DNA of 64,000 nt, taken from positions 1-64,000 of the forward strand of contig CAZYFM010000001.1 of assembly GCA_964646885.1 (NCBI GenBank). Direction: 5' to 3'. A model generated the notes under the pieces. It saw only the letters and a list, made by a program, of their open reading frames with translations, searched no databases and had not been told where the DNA came from. This DNA is from SZUA-430 sp964646885 (GTDB taxonomy: Bacteria; Pseudomonadota; Alphaproteobacteria; Micropepsales; Micropepsaceae). The stretch's first letter is position 1. Each line of letters starts with the position of its first letter. The position numbers were made by a program, and so were the translations under genes. Below are positions 34,016 to 42,924 of the stretch, piece by piece.

Positions 34016-34582
34016 ATGCTCGCCCGCACCGTTGTCTTCTCTTTCCTCCTCGCCGTGATGGCAGCGGCGATGCCGTCGGGAGCAGCCCCTGCCCGCCCCG
34101 CTGTCGAGGTGACACTCGACAGCTACTACGGCGACTGGCAGGGCACCGCCACCGCGATGAGCGAGACGGACGAAGACTTCCCGACGTCGAAACGCGACAT
34201 CGCCCTGACCATCACGAAGTCTGACATTGGAGGCTTCCTCGTCAGCTGGTCCACGCTCCAGCGCCAGAAGGGAAACCCGAAGGCCCCGCTGGAAGTGCTG
34301 AAGTCGACGACGGTGGAGTTCGTGCCGGGTCTCGTGCCCAACACGTGGAAAGCCAAGGCAGACGTCGATCCCTACAATGGTGGCATCCTGTACTGGGCGC
34401 GCCTTGATGGCTCGGGTCTCGTGATCTCGAGCTTCACGATCAACGCCGACGGCAAGCCCGAATACCAGACCTATCGCCGCCGCATCGCCGGCAAGGAAAT
34501 GCGCCTCGAGTTCTCGAACGTGACCGACGGCAAGTTCGTCAGGACCGTGAAGGGCTCTCTCCGAAAGCTGCGCAGCCGATAA
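34016..34582 (+). CDS. Hypothetical exported protein
   Basis: The 188-residue product has a clear Sec signal peptide (about residues 1-23, ending in SGAAPA). The mature part is beta-rich, with a start (LDSYYGDWQGTATA) typical of small lipocalin-like or beta-sandwich periplasmic proteins. I recognise no named family. It lies 58 bp after hemF and may be cotranscribed. It ends 10 bp from the convergent phosphatase gene. Confidence 0.6.
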   Translation: MLARTVVFSFLLAVMAAAMPSGAAPARPAVEVTLDSYYGDWQGTATAMSETDEDFPTSKRDIALTITKSDIGGFLVSWSTLQRQKGNPKAPLEVLKSTTVEFVPGLVPNTWKAKADVDPYNGGILYWARLDGSGLVISSFTINADGKPEYQTYRRRIAGKEMRLEFSNVTDGKFVRTVKGSLRKLRSR

Positions 34583-34592
34583 GGCTGAAGGC

Positions 34593-35450
34593 CTAGGGCG
34601 TGATGCGCACCAGCACGGCGGTCGCGTCGTCGCTCTTCTTCATGCGCGGATAGGACTTCCCGTGCGGATCATCGTTTTCGATGTGGCGAAGTTCGCGCGC
34701 GAGCGCCTGCAGCCCGACAGTCTGCGCCGTTGCGATGAGTTCCCGGTCGCCGTAGCGCTGGTAGTCCTCCACGAGCGCGTAGAAGCCATCCGTGGCCAGC
34801 AGCGCAACCGCGGGGCCATCGATCAGCAGCGATGAAAGTCCGAGGTGCTGGCTGACCGCCGGATCAGCCCCCAGCAGCCAGTACCCCTCAGGCGTATTGA
34901 CGATGTTGCGCGCACTTCGCAGTTCCTCAAGCACGGTCTGGCGCTGGGCGTCCACACCCATGCCCTTTCCGGCGGCAATCATTTTCCGCGCCAGCCGGGC
35001 TTCAAATGCGCCGCGCGAAGGCGTCGTGCCGAAATTGTGCACATGATCATCCGATGTCTCGACGAGAATGCGGCTGTCGCCGACATACGCAATCCTGATC
35101 CGTCCGGGTTCAGCGGCGATCAGGCTCATCGTCGTCCAGGGCAGTTCATAACGCGCGGCAGGTGGCCTGGAACGTCCGGCCTCGAACCGCGCCGTGATCT
35201 CCGTCGCCACGGACTTCACAAGCCCCCGAAGGTCTGCAGCGGCTTCTGCCGGGCTCGCAAGCAGGAGATCCCGCGCCAGGTGCGCAACCCACGCCGCATC
35301 GCTGCGCGCCGACATCAGGGGCGGCTCCGCGAGGCTTGTGACGCCATCAAGCACGAACGCGATGGTTCCCGTGCTCCCCATCGCATCATCGTTCTCCCGG
35401 TCGGGAGAACCTGGAATGCTCAGCGCTTCAAGCAGTTCGATTCTGGCCAT
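34593..35450 (-). CDS. PP2C-like (PPM) serine/threonine phosphatase domain protein
   Basis: The 285-residue product has the metal-binding Asp pattern of PPM phosphatases: NDDA near residue 20, FVLDGVT near residue 33, YVGDSR (about residue 125), LATDGFY (about 225) and KSDDATAVLV near the C terminus. No membrane or sensor domain is present. It would remove phosphate from Ser/Thr-phosphorylated proteins in the cytoplasm. No partner kinase is in the window. It is the last gene in the run DUF1285-nudix-cca-phosphatase. Confidence 0.8.
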   Translation of the reverse strand: MARIELLEALSIPGSPDRENDDAMGSTGTIAFVLDGVTSLAEPPLMSARSDAAWVAHLARDLLLASPAEAAADLRGLVKSVATEITARFEAGRSRPPAARYELPWTTMSLIAAEPGRIRIAYVGDSRILVETSDDHVHNFGTTPSRGAFEARLARKMIAAGKGMGVDAQRQTVLEELRSARNIVNTPEGYWLLGADPAVSQHLGLSSLLIDGPAVALLATDGFYALVEDYQRYGDRELIATAQTVGLQALARELRHIENDDPHGKSYPRMKKSDDATAVLVRITP

Positions 35451-35476
35451 GGCTACTCCCGGTTCTATGGATTGGG

Positions 35477-36703
35477 TCAGGATCGCCTGACGACATCATT
35501 CATGTAGGCCAGCGCAGCCTCGCGGCTCGCGGAAAAGCCATGGCTGATCCACCAGTTCTCCACCTCACCCAGCACGCGCCCGACCTGCGGGCCATGCGGC
35601 ACGCCGGCCTTGAGGACATCGGCACCATCGACAGGCAGGCGCGGCCGCTGCCAGCTATCGGCCAACGCGATCAGCGACATCCAGCGCCCTTCGCCGGATG
35701 ATCCGTGCTGAAGCGCCCAGGCGACACGAGCGAGGTCGCGAATGGTGGCATTGCCATGCCTGTAGACCAGCACTTTGGCAGCGGAATCGTCCGGCATTGT
35801 CTCCAGAACATGTCGGAGACGAAAGACATCCATCAGGCGGTCACGGTCATTGTTGGAAAAGCGCCACCGCGTGGCGATCTCATGCGCCGTCGTGGCACTA
35901 TCCAGCATCGCGGCAAGCCGCAGCACGGGCGCCGCCGCAAGCCTGTGCTTCACGTCGATCGCACACATGCGACCGAGCGCGCCGAGGTCGATCCGGCCGG
36001 GCACAAGCTCCCCGAGCACGCCGCACGCCTGCATCGCGCTCACCACCCCAAGGGGCTCACGCGCGAGAAGCAGCTTCAGCATCTCGTGCTGGATCCGCTC
36101 GCCCGACAGCGTCTTCAGCTGCCCGCGTGCGGCACGGCTGGCTGCCAGCGCCACCGCATTGATCTCCCCGCGACCGTACCACGCATGGATCCTGAACAGA
36201 CGCAGCACGCGCAGGTAATCCTCGGCGATGCGTGCATCCGCATCACCGATGAAGCGCACCACGCCCGCCTTCAGGTCCTCGATGCCGCCGTGAAAGTCGA
36301 AGATCTGCCCCTTCGCGTCGGCGTAGAGCGCATTGATCGTGAAGTCCCGTCGCCCGGAATCTTCTTCCCAGCTGGTGGTGAAGGCCACCGTCGCGCGGCG
36401 TCCGTCGGTGGAAACATCTCGCCGGAGCGTCGTCACTTCGAACGGCTTCGAATTGCACACGACCGTGACAGTGCCGTGCTCAAGGCCGGTGGCCACTGCC
36501 TTCATGCCCTTGCGGGATACGGCAGCTGACACCGCGTCCGGCGTCAGCGGCGTCGCGATGTCGATGTCATCGACGGCAAGCCCCAGCAGCGAGTTGCGGA
36601 CACAGCCGCCAACAAAGCGCGCATCGCCCAGCGCATCCATCACCGCACGGGACTCGGGCGCGTTCAGCCAGGGCTGGTCGGCAAGTGAAGGGACGCGCGT
36701 CAT
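35477..36703 (-). CDS. cca: CCA tRNA nucleotidyltransferase
   Basis: This enzyme adds or repairs the 3' CCA end of tRNA without a template. The 408-residue product is a class II nucleotidyltransferase with GGCVRNSLLG, the metal-binding DDIDIAT, RRDFTINALY and EDYLRVLRLFRIHA. The C-terminal half is the helical neck and body domain. A poly(A) polymerase role cannot be excluded by sequence alone. It begins three bases after the nudix gene. Confidence 0.92.
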   Translation of the reverse strand: MTRVPSLADQPWLNAPESRAVMDALGDARFVGGCVRNSLLGLAVDDIDIATPLTPDAVSAAVSRKGMKAVATGLEHGTVTVVCNSKPFEVTTLRRDVSTDGRRATVAFTTSWEEDSGRRDFTINALYADAKGQIFDFHGGIEDLKAGVVRFIGDADARIAEDYLRVLRLFRIHAWYGRGEINAVALAASRAARGQLKTLSGERIQHEMLKLLLAREPLGVVSAMQACGVLGELVPGRIDLGALGRMCAIDVKHRLAAAPVLRLAAMLDSATTAHEIATRWRFSNNDRDRLMDVFRLRHVLETMPDDSAAKVLVYRHGNATIRDLARVAWALQHGSSGEGRWMSLIALADSWQRPRLPVDGADVLKAGVPHGPQVGRVLGEVENWWISHGFSASREAALAYMNDVVRRS

Positions 36704-36706
36704 GGC

Positions 36707-37330
36707 TCAACGGTACAGGCTGTGATGGAGGTTGACCAGTATGCCGGCCGTAGCCCCCCAGATATAGTGACGCCCGTAGGGAATCTCGTAGTAGCGCCGT
36801 TCCACGCCCTGCCACACGCCCGATCTTGTCTGGTGATTGCGCGCATCCATCAGGAACTTCAGAGGCACCTCGAAGACCTCTGCCACCTCGTCCGGATCCA
36901 CCTTCAGGTCGAACCCTTCGCTCACGAGCCCGACAATGGGCTGGATGCGAAAGCCGGTGCCGGTCTCATAGGCATCAAGCGCGCCCAGGATCTCGACATG
37001 CGAACGCGCGAGTCCCACTTCTTCCTCGGTTTCCCGAAGCGCCGCATCGATCACCGAGGCGTCGTCGTCATTCACGCGTCCCCCGGGAAAGCTCACCTGC
37101 CCCGCATGGCGCGAGAGATGGTCGGCCCGGCGCGTGAACAGCACCTGCGGCTCCGGCAGCCGCTGCACGATCGGAATGAGGACAGCAGCCGGCCGCAGCG
37201 TCGCCTTGTCCGGGCGATCCGCGCCAAGATGCGGATTGAGGTCGAAATCACCGCGCGGCACGTCACCCGACAGTGTCGCCGGAAGGGTCAGCCGTTCACG
37301 CAGGCGGCGGATCAGGTCATCCTGGCTCAT
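36707..37330 (-). CDS. Nudix hydrolase, CoA pyrophosphatase type
   Basis: The 207-residue product has the UPF0035 signature (LFTRRADHLSRHAGQVSFPGG) that marks coenzyme A pyrophosphatases, followed by the Nudix core RETEEEVGL. The first Glu of the Nudix box is replaced by Ala, as is usual in this subfamily. It would split CoA into 3',5'-ADP and phosphopantetheine. It lies between DUF1285 and cca with gaps of a few bases. Confidence 0.9.
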   Translation of the reverse strand: MSQDDLIRRLRERLTLPATLSGDVPRGDFDLNPHLGADRPDKATLRPAAVLIPIVQRLPEPQVLFTRRADHLSRHAGQVSFPGGRVNDDDASVIDAALRETEEEVGLARSHVEILGALDAYETGTGFRIQPIVGLVSEGFDLKVDPDEVAEVFEVPLKFLMDARNHQTRSGVWQGVERRYYEIPYGRHYIWGATAGILVNLHHSLYR

Positions 37331-37332
37331 CG

Positions 37333-37938
37333 TCAGGCCAGGCCCAGCGGGAAGTACTGCCCGCTGCTCATGACCCCGAACTCACGTCCGTGCGGCGTCT
37401 CGCGCTCCTCGGCCATGTTCACAAGCTCGTAGAACACCGCGCGTGACACCAGCGCCTCGAGCCGCCCGCGCACATGCAGGTATGGACGGGGTGTCTGGTC
37501 GTCAGCGCGCGTCTCCACCCGGAGCCGGTGGTCCGCGCCAGCAATCACCGAATCACCGACATTGGTCGTGAACGCGAGGACCTGCGAGGTCCCTTCGCCG
37601 GACCGGTCGACGCGGACAGCCGTGAAGGGCGCGTCGTCGACCCGGATACCGACCTTCTCCACCGGGGTAACCAGATAATGTTTACCGTCGGCATCGCGCC
37701 TCAGGATCGTCGAGAAAAGCCGGACGAGGGCCGGCCGGCCGATGGGCGTCCCCATGTAGAACCACGTTCCGTCAACGGCAATCCGGATATCCAGGTCCCC
37801 GCAGAAGGGCGGGTTCCAGAGGTCGACAGGCGGCAACTTGCGCGTGTGAGCCGTTTCGGCCTGGATTTGAGACAGGCCGCGCAGGATGTCCGGCGCCGGA
37901 GCGCCCCAATGCATGGGGTCCTGTTTGAAGTCAGACAT
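37333..37938 (-). CDS. DUF1285 domain-containing protein
   Basis: The 201-residue product matches DUF1285, with the conserved stretch PPVDLWNPPFCGDLDIRI and DGTWFYMGTPIGRPALVRLFSTIL. Homologues are common in proteobacteria, but their role is unknown. I start it at the ATG at 37938. The GTG at 37983 adds an unlikely N terminus. It is the first gene of a four-gene minus-strand run that is divergent from the MoxR operon. Confidence 0.88.
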   Translation of the reverse strand: MSDFKQDPMHWGAPAPDILRGLSQIQAETAHTRKLPPVDLWNPPFCGDLDIRIAVDGTWFYMGTPIGRPALVRLFSTILRRDADGKHYLVTPVEKVGIRVDDAPFTAVRVDRSGEGTSQVLAFTTNVGDSVIAGADHRLRVETRADDQTPRPYLHVRGRLEALVSRAVFYELVNMAEERETPHGREFGVMSSGQYFPLGLA

Positions 37939-38130
37939 GTCCAGAATTTCGTGCTGCAGCAAGACTGTCGAAACTATTAACACGACAGGTCAAGAGTCAT
38001 TCAACATAACGCGATCGAATGTTCTGTTTGCGGGCACAAATTGGTTATAACAGTTCATCGGGTTAGGCACGCGCCTTGAAAATGCCGTGCTGACAGGTCA
38101 TTGCGAAATTCCTTGGCGAAATCCCCTGAG

Positions 38131-39159
38131 ATGAACAACGGAAAGTCCCTCGTGTCCCCCAACTTGCCAGCCCTGGACAGTTCAGAGTCAATCGTCCGCG
38201 AAGTCGAGCACGCCGTCGCGAAGCTGGCTGCCGTTCGGGAAGCCGTCGGCCGGGTCATCTTCGGCCAGCGCGAAGCCGTGGACCAGGCCCTCATCACCAT
38301 GCTCGCCGGCGGCCACGGCCTGCTGATCGGCGTGCCGGGTCTCGCCAAGACAAGGCTGGTCGAAGCCCTGGGCGTCGTCCTCGGCCTCGCCACCAAGCGC
38401 ATCCAGTTCACCCCCGACCTCATGCCCGCCGACATCGTCGGCTCCGAGGTGCTCGAGGAAGACGAGCACGGCAAGCGCCGCTTCCGCTTCATCAGGGGAC
38501 CCGTCTTCGCGCAACTGCTGATGGCGGACGAAATCAACCGCGCCAGCCCGCGCACGCAGTCCGCCCTGCTGCAGGCCATGCAGGAGCGCCACGTCACGGT
38601 CGCCGGCATGCGCTACGACCTGCCTCATCCCTTCCACGTGCTCGCGACGCAGAACCCGCTCGAGCAGGAAGGCACCTACCCACTGCCTGAAGCCCAGCTC
38701 GACCGCTTCCTGCTGCAGATCAACATCGGCTATCCCGACCTCGAAGCGGAAAAGCGCGTGCTGCTCGCAACGACCGGCGTGACGGATGAGCACGCGAAGG
38801 AAGTTATCCGCGCGCAGGACCTCATGTTCTTCCAGCGCCTCGTGCGCGCCATTCCGGTCGGAGAGAAAGTGCTCGATGCCATCCTCGCGATCGTGCGCAG
38901 CGCCCGCCCCGAGGAAGGCGGCGCCGAAGACATCCGCGCCCACGTGGCCTGGGGTCCCGGCCCGCGCGCCAGCCAGGCGTTTTCGCTCGCCGTACGCGCG
39001 CGCGCACTCGTCGAGGGACGCTTCGCCCCTTCGGTGGATGACGTCGTGGCGCTCGCACAGCCCATTCTTCGCCATCGCATGGCACTGACCTTCGCGGCAC
39101 GCGCCGACGGCGTGACGATGTCGGATGTGATCAACCGGCTGACGCGTCCCTATCTTTAG
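38131..39159 (+). CDS. MoxR family AAA+ ATPase
   Basis: The product of about 342 residues has Walker A GVPGLAKT, Walker B LLMADEINRASPRTQSALL and the sensor region ATQNPLEQEGTYPLPEAQLDRF. MoxR ATPases act as chaperones that mature or activate protein complexes together with VWA-domain partners. I use the ATG at 38131. A TTG at 38101 would add ten residues. It is the first gene of a four-gene operon whose later members carry DUF58 and VWA-like domains. Confidence 0.93.
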   Translation: MNNGKSLVSPNLPALDSSESIVREVEHAVAKLAAVREAVGRVIFGQREAVDQALITMLAGGHGLLIGVPGLAKTRLVEALGVVLGLATKRIQFTPDLMPADIVGSEVLEEDEHGKRRFRFIRGPVFAQLLMADEINRASPRTQSALLQAMQERHVTVAGMRYDLPHPFHVLATQNPLEQEGTYPLPEAQLDRFLLQINIGYPDLEAEKRVLLATTGVTDEHAKEVIRAQDLMFFQRLVRAIPVGEKVLDAILAIVRSARPEEGGAEDIRAHVAWGPGPRASQAFSLAVRARALVEGRFAPSVDDVVALAQPILRHRMALTFAARADGVTMSDVINRLTRPYL

Positions 39160-39199
39160 ATGAAGTGCGCGCAACCGCAGCCAAACGGAACACGATGAC

Positions 39200-40144
39200 G
39201 TGAACCTGAAACCGTCAGGAGTGCTGGGATCGAAGCTGGGCGGTTGGATGGGCACGCCGGCACGCAAGTCGAACACGCGCGCCGATGCAGAAAAACTCAG
39301 CGCCCGCCTGCCTCCCCTGATGGTTCAGGCCAACCGCGTCGCCGCCACCGTCGCGCAGGGTGACCACGGCCGCCGCCGTGTCGGCCAGGGCGATGCCTTC
39401 TGGCAGTTCCGCCGGTACCGCGACGAAGATCCATCCATGTCGATCGACTGGCGTCAGTCGGCAAAGTCGCAGCACCTCTTCGTGCGCGAGCGCGAATGGT
39501 CTGCCGCGGCCAGCATCTGGATCTGGCGCGATGCATCGCCGTCCATGCAGTACCAGTCGCACGTTGCGACAAACTCAAAGGTCGAGCGCGCGACGGTTCT
39601 GGCACTCGCATTCGCCTATCTGCTGGTCAGGGGCGGCGAGCGCATCGGCGAACTGGGAGGAGAGCATCCGGCCACCACGGGACGCCAGGCCGTCGACCGT
39701 CTTGCACTCAGCCTTGCACGCAACATGGCCAACGGACGAAACGCGCCGCCACTGGCCGCCCTGCCGCGCTTCTCGCAGATCATCCTCATCAGCGACTGGC
39801 TCTCGCCAGTCGAGAACACGCTGGAGATGCTCCGTCACTACGGCGCCCTCGGTGTGCGGGGACACCTTATTCAGGTGCTGGATCCCGCAGAGGAGGACCT
39901 TCCCTTCAACGGTCGCACCGAGTTCGAGGACGTCGAGTCACGCCTCACCATGCTGGCCCGCCGCGCGGAGTCGTTGAAGGACGCCTACCGTGATCGCATG
40001 GCGGCGCTGCAGACTTCGCTGTCGCAGGCCTGTCGCCGTCAGGACTGGACCTTTGCGACGCACCGCACGGACCGCCCGGCCCAGGGCGCCTTGCTCGCCG
40101 CCTTTGCTGCCTTGTCCGCCCACCGGCCGATCGAGCTGAGGTAG
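39200..40144 (+). CDS. DUF58 domain-containing protein
   Basis: The 314-residue product has the DUF58 core FWQFRRYRDEDPSMSIDWRQSAKSQ followed by a VWA-like fold with WRDASPSMQY, in which D-x-S-x-S resembles a MIDAS motif. DUF58 proteins accompany MoxR ATPases. It starts with a GTG and ends four bases before the next gene, which supports one transcript. Confidence 0.9.
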   Translation: MNLKPSGVLGSKLGGWMGTPARKSNTRADAEKLSARLPPLMVQANRVAATVAQGDHGRRRVGQGDAFWQFRRYRDEDPSMSIDWRQSAKSQHLFVREREWSAAASIWIWRDASPSMQYQSHVATNSKVERATVLALAFAYLLVRGGERIGELGGEHPATTGRQAVDRLALSLARNMANGRNAPPLAALPRFSQIILISDWLSPVENTLEMLRHYGALGVRGHLIQVLDPAEEDLPFNGRTEFEDVESRLTMLARRAESLKDAYRDRMAALQTSLSQACRRQDWTFATHRTDRPAQGALLAAFAALSAHRPIELR

Positions 40145-40148
40145 CCAC

Positions 40149-42920
40149 ATGCTCACCCTCGGCCCCCTGGCCTTCGGCGCTCCCTGGGTCCTGCTGGCGC
40201 TGGCAGTGCTTCCCGTCATCTGGTGGCTGCTGCGCGTGACACCACCAGCGCCCAAGCGCGTGCAGTTTCCGGCAGTACGCCTGTTGCTGGGATTGCAGCA
40301 GGGAGAAGAGACACCGGCCCGCACGCCGTTGTGGCTACTGCTCCTGCGCATGATCATCGCAGCGCTCGTGATCCTGGCCCTCGCCGACCCGTATCTGAAC
40401 CCGCAATCGGCAGGCCTGAAGAAAAGCGCCGTCGTCATCATTGTCGACAACAGCTGGGCTGCCGCATCGCGCTGGGATGACCGTGTCGGCGCCATGCAGA
40501 ACCTGGCTGCCGAGGCCGAACGTGACGGACGCCCTCTCGTCGTCGTTCCGACGGCGCAGAGCGATCTGTCGGTCAGGCTCCGCAAGCTGTCAGGCGCCGA
40601 AGCACAGGGCGCCATCAAGGCCGTGGCGCCGCAACCCTTCGGCGTTGATCGCCTGAAAGCCCTGGCACCGCTGGAGAAGATGGGCCTCGACGGAAGCCCG
40701 GACATCATTTGGCTGTCGGATGGCCTGGACGACCGCAATACGGGCGAGTTCGTCACAAGGCTCAAGGCCGTGGGCGACCTGCGCGTCATGATGGACAGCA
40801 AGGCCAACGCACCCCTTGCCCTCACGCAGCCTCGGGTCGAAGGCAGCGCCCTCGTCTTCAGGGTGGTGCGGGGATCGGATGAGGAAGTCGTGCGCGGGAC
40901 ATTGCGCGCAACCGGCGCACAGGGCCGCTACCTTGCGTCCCAGGAGTTCGAGCTCAAGGCCGGCGAGCGCGAGAAGAAGGTCACGCTCGACCTCGCAACC
41001 GAGCTGCGCAACGACCTTGCCCGCATAGAGATCGAAAGCCGCATGTCGGCCGGCAGCACGGTGCTCGTCGACGAGAGATGGCGCAGGCGTCCTGTCGGCC
41101 TCGTGTCCGGGCAGTCGGTGGACGCGGCGCAGCCGCTGCTGTCGGACATCTTCTATCTTGATCGTGCGCTGCAGCCTTACGCCGAAGTTCATCAGGGACG
41201 CGTCAACGACCTCATGAAGGCAGGCCTCAGCGTCTTGATGCTGGCGGACGTGGGTCAGCTTGTCGGCGATGACCGCCAGATGGTGTCCGGATGGGTGCAG
41301 CGCGGAGGCGTCCTCGTTCGTTTCGCGGGACCCAAGATGGCCGCACAGACGGACGACCTGATACCGGGTCGTCTGCGGACAGGCGGAAGACTGCTCGGCT
41401 CCGCCCTGTCATGGGACAAGCCGCAGTCCCTCGCAGCGTGGCCGGAAGGCAGTCCCTTCGTCGGCCTGGAAATCCCGCCGGATGTGATGGTCAAGCGCCA
41501 GGTGCTTACCGACCCTGGCGCAGGAACCGATCACCGGACCTGGGCACAGCTCAATGATGGCACGCCGCTCGTGACCGCAACGCAGCTCGGCAAGGGCTGG
41601 ATTGTTCTCTTCCATGTCACCGCAAACTCGTCCTGGTCGGACCTGCCGCTGTCCGGCCTCTTCGTGGACATGCTGCGCCGGACCGTGGCGCTGTCGGTTG
41701 GCGTCGCGGGAAATGCCACGCCATCCGCTGCCGCAGGACTTCTTGCACCGATCGAGACGCTCGACGGCTTCGGCCGCCTCGCATCCCCGTCTGCCTCGGC
41801 CCTGTCGATGAAGGCCGCCGACCTGGATGCGCAGGAAGCGAGCCCCAAACATCCGCCGGGCTTCTATGGCGACAGCGGCAACCGTCGCGCCTTCAATCTG
41901 TTCAAGCCGGACGCACAGTTGCGCGAGCTGCCACAGCTGCCGAATGACATCCAGACCGCCGAGTTTGGCCTGCGCCAGGCCGCGGAACTGAAGTACACGA
42001 TCATGATTGCCGCCGTTCTTCTGGCCCTGGTCGACTTGGTGATCGGCTACATCCTGCGCGGCCTGGTCCCGCTGCAGGGCCTGAGGATCGGAAGGCCCGC
42101 GCAGGCGTCGGCTCTCCTGCTGGCCGTGCTGCTCTCGGGCACACTCGCGCCCGACGACGCAAAGGCGGATGATGTCTTTGCCCTGAAGGCGTCCCTGAAT
42201 TACCGCCTGGCCTACGTGCAGACGGGAGACACGCAGGTCGACGCCATGAGCCGCGCCGGCCTTGTCGGGCTGACCCGCGCCCTCAAGGAACGGACCGCCA
42301 TAGAGCCCTCCGAGCCGATTGCCGTCGACATCGAGAATGACGAACTGTCGTTCTTCCCGCTGCTGTACTGGCCGGTGACACCGCAGCAGTCGCAACTCTC
42401 GGCGAACGCGCTCGCCAAGATCGATACGTTCATGCGCAACGGCGGCACGATCCTGTTCGACACGCGTGACCAGGATTCAGGTCTGCCCGTCGGCAACGCC
42501 GGCACTGCAACCGGCACCTTTACGCTGAGGCGCCTGCTCGCTGGTCTCGACATGCCGCCCCTGCAGCCCTTGTCACAGGAGCACGTGCTGTCTCGAACCT
42601 TTTACCTGCTGAAGGAGTATCCGGGACGTTGGGCTTCCGGGAAAGTCTGGGTGGAAGGCAAGCAGGCCTCCGACGACGGATCCTCGTCCACCACGGCGAC
42701 AGACGGCGTATCGCCTGTGATCGTGGGCAGCGCCGACTGGGCAGCTGCTTGGGCTGAAGACGCCAACGGACGCCCGATCGCGGCGGTGACACCGGGTGGC
42801 GAACGCCAGCGCGAGATCGCCATCCGCTTCGGCGTCAATCTCGTCATGTACACGCTGACCGGCAACTACAAGGCCGATCTCGTGCACGTCCCCCACATCC
42901 TGGAACGGTTGGGGCAATAG
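40149..42920 (+). CDS. Large membrane protein: BatA-like N terminus, VWA-like region, DUF4159
   Basis: The 923-residue product begins with the aerotolerance-type N terminus (two membrane helices within residues 1-80, LTLGPLAFGAPWVLLALAVLP). A VWA-like domain follows (about 95-210, with VIIVDNSWAA and IIWLSDGLDDR), then a long periplasmic or cytoplasmic stretch, a further helix near residue 620 and a second near residue 660. The C-terminal 220 residues match DUF4159. The MIDAS Ser/Thr pattern is degenerate (DNSWA). It is probably a membrane partner of the MoxR ATPase. The function is unknown. Confidence 0.85.
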   Translation: MLTLGPLAFGAPWVLLALAVLPVIWWLLRVTPPAPKRVQFPAVRLLLGLQQGEETPARTPLWLLLLRMIIAALVILALADPYLNPQSAGLKKSAVVIIVDNSWAAASRWDDRVGAMQNLAAEAERDGRPLVVVPTAQSDLSVRLRKLSGAEAQGAIKAVAPQPFGVDRLKALAPLEKMGLDGSPDIIWLSDGLDDRNTGEFVTRLKAVGDLRVMMDSKANAPLALTQPRVEGSALVFRVVRGSDEEVVRGTLRATGAQGRYLASQEFELKAGEREKKVTLDLATELRNDLARIEIESRMSAGSTVLVDERWRRRPVGLVSGQSVDAAQPLLSDIFYLDRALQPYAEVHQGRVNDLMKAGLSVLMLADVGQLVGDDRQMVSGWVQRGGVLVRFAGPKMAAQTDDLIPGRLRTGGRLLGSALSWDKPQSLAAWPEGSPFVGLEIPPDVMVKRQVLTDPGAGTDHRTWAQLNDGTPLVTATQLGKGWIVLFHVTANSSWSDLPLSGLFVDMLRRTVALSVGVAGNATPSAAAGLLAPIETLDGFGRLASPSASALSMKAADLDAQEASPKHPPGFYGDSGNRRAFNLFKPDAQLRELPQLPNDIQTAEFGLRQAAELKYTIMIAAVLLALVDLVIGYILRGLVPLQGLRIGRPAQASALLLAVLLSGTLAPDDAKADDVFALKASLNYRLAYVQTGDTQVDAMSRAGLVGLTRALKERTAIEPSEPIAVDIENDELSFFPLLYWPVTPQQSQLSANALAKIDTFMRNGGTILFDTRDQDSGLPVGNAGTATGTFTLRRLLAGLDMPPLQPLSQEHVLSRTFYLLKEYPGRWASGKVWVEGKQASDDGSSSTTATDGVSPVIVGSADWAAAWAEDANGRPIAAVTPGGERQREIAIRFGVNLVMYTLTGNYKADLVHVPHILERLGQ

Positions 42921-42924
42921 GCAC

